Below are positions 59,961-64,000 of a stretch of 64,000 nucleotides of DNA, piece by piece (positions within the stretch are counted from its first letter, which is position 1; every line of letters starts with the position of its first letter). The DNA comes from Pelomonas sp039929605. Lineage in GTDB: Bacteria; Pseudomonadota; Gammaproteobacteria; Burkholderiales; Burkholderiaceae_C. The notes under the pieces were generated by a model. It had not been told where the DNA came from and searched no databases. It was given only the letters and a program-made list of their open reading frames with translations. The translations under genes were made by a program, and so were the position numbers. The stretch is taken from contig NZ_JBDSQX010000166.1 in NCBI RefSeq assembly GCF_039929605.1, positions 15,693-79,692 of the forward strand, in the 5' to 3' direction.

Positions 59961-60233
59961 ATGCAACGTTTCAAGTTCGCCGCCGCAGTTCTTATCGCCA
60001 TCAGCGCCAATGGCGCCCGCGCGCAGGGCATCCCGGTCATCGATGTTGCCAACCTGGTCCAGACCATCCAACAAGTGCTCGATGGCATCACGCAGATCAA
60101 CAACCAGGTCCAGCAGATCAACCAGCTGCAAAGCCAGATCAACAGCATCAACGGCATCCGCAACCTGGGCAACGTCTTCAACAATCCCTTGCTGAGGAAC
60201 TACGTCCCATGGCCGACAGCGAGGAGCGCATAG
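59961..60233 (+). pseudogene. virB5: VirB5-type pilus protein, truncated
   Basis: A 90-residue frame with a signal peptide (AAAVLIAISANGARAQ) and the start of the VirB5/TrbJ helical domain (PVIDVANLVQTIQQVLDGIT, QINNQVQQINQLQSQINSIN, NPLLRNYVP). Family members have about 220-250 residues. After YVP the expected sequence is lost and an unrelated short tail (WPTARSA) ends the frame. A large internal deletion or rearrangement is likely. VirB5 is a minor pilin needed for mating contact, so its loss would impair conjugation. Confidence 0.8.
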
Positions 60234-60307
60234 CCCGTTCGCGCGAGCGGGAGCGCCAGTACCAGATGCTCACTCGCACGGGCAAGGTGGCTGACTACCT
60301 TCCCTGA
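60209..60307 (+). CDS. 32-aa ORF, possible VirB5 C-terminal remnant
   Basis: Overlapping the end of the VirB5 fragment in another frame, an ATG opens a 32-codon frame reading MADSEERIARSRERERQYQM and LTRTGKVADYLP before a stop. The charged, helical composition would fit the C-terminal helix of a VirB5-type protein, displaced by one frame at a deletion junction. It may equally be meaningless. No ribosome site is evident. Confidence 0.35.
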   Translation: MADSEERIARSRERERQYQMLTRTGKVADYLP

Positions 60308-60377
60308 TCCCCGATCCCTGAACTGCTGCGCCCAATACCGCCCGAAGGCCACGCGCAGCGCAACCGAGGACTCCCCC

Positions 60378-61151
60378 ATGAGTGCCGTCCTGACGCCAGG
60401 AAGAGCCGCTGCATTGCCTGATCGCTCCCGAGACCCTGGCAGGGCAGCTGCCGAAACGACAACCATCGACGCCAACCGCGTGTGGGAAATCGACCGCGCG
60501 CTGATGCTCGAACGCTCCGAGCACCGTGCGTGGTGGGTGGCCATCGCGGGGCTCGTGCTAGGCCTGATCGGCATCGCAGCGGTGTTCGTGCAGGGCCCGC
60601 TGCGGCGCGTGGTGGAGATCCCTATCGTCGTTGATCGCGTCACCGGCGAGACCACCGTCCAGCAGCGGCTGAGCGTCGAGACCATCCCGCCGATGGAAGC
60701 ACTCGACAAACACAACCTCGCCAACTTTGTGCGCGCCCGTGAGGGCTACAGCTGGATGTTCCTTCAGCGCGACTATGAGCAGGTGGCCCGTATGGCGGTG
60801 CCGGCGGTCTTCGCCGACTACAACCGGCAATTCGAAGGCGATGGCGCGCTGCAGAAGAAGATCGGCGCTACCGAGGACTGGCGCATCAACGTCATCGGCG
60901 TGCGGCTGGCCGCATCTGGCCGTGCTGGCAACAAGGGCGAGGCCACCGTCACCTACGACAAGGTGGTGCGCCTCACCGACCGCAACCGCCCCGAGGTCAC
61001 GACGCGGCACGTCGCCAGCATCGTCTACCAGTACCAGCCCAAGGTGCTGGCCAAGGAGCGCGATCGGGTCGAGAACCCGTTCGGATTCGTCGTCACCGCG
61101 TACCGGTCCGATCCCGAGATCAATACGGCGGCGCCGGGGGCCAAGCCATGA
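60378..61151 (+). CDS. virB8: VirB8-type T4SS protein
   Basis: A 257-residue bitopic protein: cytoplasmic N-terminus, one TM helix (WWVAIAGLVLGLIGIAAVFV), and a periplasmic NTF2-like domain with ALDKHNLANFVRAREGYSWM, VFADYNRQFEGDGALQKKIG, DWRINVIGVRLAASG, TVTYDKVVRLTD and TTRHVASIVYQYQPKVLAKE. VirB8 nucleates the inner-membrane complex and binds VirB9 and VirB10. Its stop overlaps virB9. It appears complete. Confidence 0.92.
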   Translation: MSAVLTPGRAAALPDRSRDPGRAAAETTTIDANRVWEIDRALMLERSEHRAWWVAIAGLVLGLIGIAAVFVQGPLRRVVEIPIVVDRVTGETTVQQRLSVETIPPMEALDKHNLANFVRAREGYSWMFLQRDYEQVARMAVPAVFADYNRQFEGDGALQKKIGATEDWRINVIGVRLAASGRAGNKGEATVTYDKVVRLTDRNRPEVTTRHVASIVYQYQPKVLAKERDRVENPFGFVVTAYRSDPEINTAAPGAKP

Positions 61152-62068
61152 AGGCCGCGGCTTGGTTTACGGCTACTGGTTGCATGGCAATCTGCGCTGC
61201 TGCAGCAGCAGCGCCGGAGCCGACTGACCCGCGCCTGCGCGAGGTGATCTACGACCCACGCGCCGTGGTCACGGTGCCGGTCAAGCGCGGTGTCGTGACC
61301 CTGGTGGTGCTCGACGCCGATGAGTCCATCACCGAAGTAGCAGCCGGCCTGGGTGGTGACTGTGCCAAGGCGGAATCCGCCTGGTGCGTCGCGGCTCAGC
61401 CCGGCGGCCGGAACCTGTTCGTCAAGGCCAAGAGTTCGGCCAACGCCGCGAACAACCTGGCTGTCGTCACCGACCGTCGAACGCATGCCTTGCGCTTCAT
61501 CGTGCTGGCTGATGACGATCCCAAGCCACCGGTTTACCGGCTCGTGGTCAAGGCGCCGGTCCGAGCGGCGCCAGCGCCACGCCTTGCCTTACGCGATAGG
61601 GCACCTCTGGTCGCGCTGCGAACGGTGCCTCAGCGCCCATCGCCGCAGCAAGTCGTCGCCGAGCGGCTGCAGGCCAAGCCGCAGGTGATGAACACCCAGT
61701 ACTCGCTTGCCGAAGGCGCCGGCTCGCAAGACATCGTGCCGACGTTGGTCTTCGACGACGGCCGCTTCACCTACCTGCGCTTCCGCGGCAACCGCGAGGT
61801 GCCGGCCGTGTTCCATGTGCTGGGCGATGGCAGCGAAACGCTGGTCAACGCCCGCATGGAAGACGACCTGCTCGTGGTAGACCGCGTCAGCCGGCGGCTG
61901 ATGCTGCGCGCGGGTACTGCTGTCGTGGGCCTGTGGAACGAGGTCTTCGACCTAGACGGAAAGCCGCCGGGCGACGGCACGACGGTCCCCGGCGTTCAGC
62001 GCGTTCTCAAAGCGAGGGTCAGTGGCACCACCGGACCTACGGATGCGGACAAGGGAGGCACACCATGA
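61148..62068 (+). CDS. virB9: VirB9-type outer-membrane complex protein
   Basis: A 306-residue periplasmic/outer-membrane core protein: signal peptide (ATGCMAICAAAAAAPEP), the N-terminal VirB9 domain DPRLREVIYDPRAVVTVPVK, GVVTLVVLDADESI, and the C-terminal domain with PTLVFDDGRFTYLRFRGNRE, PAVFHVLGDGSETLVNARM and RLMLRAGTAVVGLWNE. VirB9 binds VirB7 and VirB10 in the core complex; no virB7 lipoprotein gene was seen. Overlaps virB10 by ATGA. Confidence 0.92.
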   Translation: MKAAAWFTATGCMAICAAAAAAPEPTDPRLREVIYDPRAVVTVPVKRGVVTLVVLDADESITEVAAGLGGDCAKAESAWCVAAQPGGRNLFVKAKSSANAANNLAVVTDRRTHALRFIVLADDDPKPPVYRLVVKAPVRAAPAPRLALRDRAPLVALRTVPQRPSPQQVVAERLQAKPQVMNTQYSLAEGAGSQDIVPTLVFDDGRFTYLRFRGNREVPAVFHVLGDGSETLVNARMEDDLLVVDRVSRRLMLRAGTAVVGLWNEVFDLDGKPPGDGTTVPGVQRVLKARVSGTTGPTDADKGGTP

Positions 62069-63507
62069 CCCCCGGACCAAACGAGCAGCGCGGCGGCGAC
62101 CCCAAGCTGGCCGGCGATCACGAGGCGGACGGCAGCAAGCTCGCGCCACTGCCAGGCGAGCCCGGCATCCCCAACGTCGCGACCCGGCAGCGCATGGCGA
62201 TGTCGATGAAGGGGCTGCTGGCCGTGGTGCTATGCATCGGCTCCCTGGTCGTCGTCGCCGGGGTCGCGATCCACAGCTTCGTGTTCACCGGCAAGAAGTC
62301 CGACGAGGCTGAATCGAAGCAGGTGCGCGACAAGCCCGCCGCCGCCACGGCCGAGCCACGCAGGCTTGATATGCCGCCCGCGCCGACCGCCAGCGCGGCG
62401 GCTGCGACCGCGCCGCGCATCCCGGCACTGACTCCCACAGCCGACGAGCTGGCGGAGCCGATCGGCGTCAGGCGCACCGGAACGGGCGCACCTGCGACGG
62501 GTGGCCCGAAGGTGGCACCACCGGAGGATGCCCCCATCTTGCTGGTCACCACCCGGCCGGGCGCAATCCCCGCGCGGGGCGCCCCCAACCAATGGGCGGA
62601 TGGATCGGCGCCCTCCGTCGATGGAATGGCCACACCGGAGCTTGCCGATCCGAACGATCCCATCGCAGCGACATCGCGCAACCTGCAGGGCTATCAGCGC
62701 CAGCTGCAGGCGATGCTCGACAACCTGACCAAGACCGCTGCGCTGGCGAACGGCCAGACCACCGGCGCCATGCCTTCAGGGGCGCTACTCGGCGGGCCCC
62801 CGATTGCAGGCACCGCACCCACTGGTGGGCCTCCCGCCGGTAGTGGACTGTTCGGCGGGCAGCTTCAGGGATCCGCAACCCCCAAGGTGACGGCTTCGAT
62901 GCTCGGCAACCGCAGCCTCACGCTGCCCAAGGGCACAGCCTTCACCTGCGCACTCAAGACCAAGGTCATCAGCGCCGCCTCCGGCCTGGTCGGCTGCCAG
63001 GTGCAGCGCAACGTCTTCAGCGACGACGGCCGTGTGATGTTGATCGAGCGCGGCTCGCACCTTGACGGCGAATACCGCATCGCCTCGGTCCGACCAGGCA
63101 CCGTGCGCATCCCAGTGCTCTGGACCCGCATCCGCACGCCGCTGGGCGTAACGGTGGACATTGACTCACCCGGCACCGGACAGCTCGGCGAATCCGGCAT
63201 CGACGGCTACGTCGACAACCGCTGGGGCGAGCGCATCGGCGCCGCCATGCTGCTTTCGCTGATCGACGACTCGGTGAAGCTGGTCATCCAGAACCAGAGC
63301 AACGACACACAGTCCAACACCGTCGTGCTGCCGTCCACCACGGCCAACACCAGCAAGCTGGCCGAGAAGGTGCTCGACAGCACCATCAACATCCCGCCGC
63401 TGATCTACCAGAACCAAGGCGGCATCGTCGGCATCTACGTCGCCCGTGACGTGGACTTCTCGGGAGTGTACGAGCTGATGCCGGTGGCGAGGGAGACGCC
63501 GCGATGA
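62065..63507 (+). CDS. virB10: VirB10-type T4SS protein
   Basis: A 480-residue energy-sensing channel protein, started at 62065 by overlap with the virB9 stop and a GGGAGG site. One N-terminal TM helix (GLLAVVLCIGSLVVVAGVAI), then a long Pro/Ala-rich region, and the C-terminal TrbI/VirB10 beta barrel: TLPKGTAFTCALKTKVISAA, DGRVMLIERGSHLDGEYRIA, VPLWTRIRTP-like part, GVTVDIDSPGTGQLGESGID and DNRWGERIGAAMLLSLIDDS. The antenna loop and final IYVARDVDFSGVYEL are present. Complete. Confidence 0.93.
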   Translation: MTPGPNEQRGGDPKLAGDHEADGSKLAPLPGEPGIPNVATRQRMAMSMKGLLAVVLCIGSLVVVAGVAIHSFVFTGKKSDEAESKQVRDKPAAATAEPRRLDMPPAPTASAAAATAPRIPALTPTADELAEPIGVRRTGTGAPATGGPKVAPPEDAPILLVTTRPGAIPARGAPNQWADGSAPSVDGMATPELADPNDPIAATSRNLQGYQRQLQAMLDNLTKTAALANGQTTGAMPSGALLGGPPIAGTAPTGGPPAGSGLFGGQLQGSATPKVTASMLGNRSLTLPKGTAFTCALKTKVISAASGLVGCQVQRNVFSDDGRVMLIERGSHLDGEYRIASVRPGTVRIPVLWTRIRTPLGVTVDIDSPGTGQLGESGIDGYVDNRWGERIGAAMLLSLIDDSVKLVIQNQSNDTQSNTVVLPSTTANTSKLAEKVLDSTINIPPLIYQNQGGIVGIYVARDVDFSGVYELMPVARETPR

Positions 63508-64000
63508 CGCCCAGGGCATCGAACACGCCGCAGTTGGACCTGTTCGGCGCCGCCGGCGGAGGGTGGCAGGGCGACGCGACGTCGGTGGTCGAGTTTCTTC
63601 GGCCCCTGCGCGAGCAGCTCGACGCGCCGGGCGTGCTTGAAGTCTGCGTGAACCGGCCCGGCGAACTGATAGTCGAGACCGTGAGTGGCTGGCAGACCGT
63701 GCTGACACCGGAGATGACCCAGGAGCGCTGCATGTCGCTGGCAACTGCTGTGGCCACCTTCTGCGACCAGCAGATCAACCAAGAGCGCCCGCTGCTGTCA
63801 GCGACGCTGCCCAGCGGCGAACGCATCCAGTTCGTCATTCCGCCCGCCGTCACGCGCGGCACGGTGTCGATCACGGTGCGCAAGCCGTCGAACCTGATCA
63901 AGCGACTGCATGACTTTGAGCGCGACGGACTCTTCGAGCGCACTGCGACTGTCAGCCACGCTCCGTCGAGCGATCTTCTGCCCTTCGAGCACGAACTGAC
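63504..64000 (+). CDS. virB11: VirB11-type ATPase, 3' end off the window
   Basis: The first 165 residues of a hexameric T4SS ATPase. The start overlaps virB10 by ATGA. The N-terminal domain shows LRPLREQLDAPGVLEVCVNR, PGELIVETVSGWQTVL, LATAVATFCDQQINQERPLL and SATLPSGERIQFVIPPAVTR, which leads to the Walker A region not yet reached at the edge. The order virB8-virB9-virB10-virB11 fits P-type T4SS. The rest, including any virD4 coupling gene, lies outside. Confidence 0.9.
   Translation, partial: MTPRASNTPQLDLFGAAGGGWQGDATSVVEFLRPLREQLDAPGVLEVCVNRPGELIVETVSGWQTVLTPEMTQERCMSLATAVATFCDQQINQERPLLSATLPSGERIQFVIPPAVTRGTVSITVRKPSNLIKRLHDFERDGLFERTATVSHAPSSDLLPFEHEL

Overview
The window is a high-GC (roughly 60-65 percent) segment of a betaproteobacterial chromosome, most likely order Burkholderiales and perhaps near Comamonadaceae. 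This rests on codon usage, on the gene families and on the tRNA-Arg/integrase arrangement; no 16S rRNA or other marker is present. It starts in ordinary chromosome (katG, tRNA-Arg-CCT) and then enters an integrated mobile element. A P4-type tyrosine recombinase sits just downstream of the tRNA, and the far right end holds the P-type type IV secretion (conjugation) genes virB4-virB6-virB5-virB8-virB9-virB10-virB11, running off the edge. The element is therefore at least about 62 kb and looks like an integrative and conjugative element (ICE) or its derivative.

Layout: 1-2.04 kb katG and tRNA-Arg; 2.2-3.5 kb integrase; 3.6-5.6 kb small genes (DUF305, membrane protein); 5.6-15.6 kb a carbon-metabolism block (PF10091/GH144-like glycosidase, IolC-type aldolase, decarboxylating 6-phosphogluconate dehydrogenase, HAD hydrolase, transketolase, acetate kinase, phosphoketolase); 15.6-24 kb fragments of phosphoglucomutase and copper oxidase, then SerA, a circularly permuted ATP-grasp-like protein, an alpha/beta hydrolase, two small membrane proteins, oleate hydratase, an MFS carrier and a cyclopropane-fatty-acid synthase relic; 24-28 kb a CPD-type P1B ATPase with two unusual accessory proteins; 28-31.2 kb a phosphoketolase/PPK2 chimera, a second acetate kinase and a transaldolase whose Schiff-base lysine is replaced; 31.2-32.4 kb MFS/IS66/IS21 debris; 32.4-33.1 kb a Crp/Fnr regulator; 33.3-37.8 kb a compact membrane operon (LemA, two TPM-domain proteins, ICMT-like methyltransferase, DUF2933, others); 38-50.5 kb a copper-resistance region (triple-HMBD CopA ATPase, CusF-like, DUF411, cupredoxin, multicopper oxidase, TolC/CusC-like, CusRS-like two-component system, CopK-like, broken copA, CueR-like); 50.7-56.5 kb a TonB-dependent receptor, PepSY proteins and a receptor fragment; 56.5-64 kb conjugation genes.

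How the genes fit together: transketolase, phosphoketolase, acetate kinase, 6-phosphogluconate dehydrogenase and transaldolase-like genes could form a portable pentose-phosphate/phosphoketolase branch that makes acetyl-phosphate and ATP. The copper genes form a periplasmic oxidation, binding and efflux system with recognisable operators: a MerR-type 19-bp-spacer promoter ahead of copA, and TGACAAATTTGTCA-type boxes ahead of copK and between cusR and its divergent operon.

The striking global feature is mosaicism. At least six sharp gene-gene chimeras or truncations are visible (pgm'/copA', cfa'/ATPase, xfp'/ppk2', MFS'/IS66', copK/copA', TonB receptor'/virB4'), and many families occur once intact and once as a relic. 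This points to repeated recombination and deletion within or between related elements. The conjugation locus is damaged (N-terminally short VirB4, severely short VirB5), so self-transfer from this copy is doubtful.
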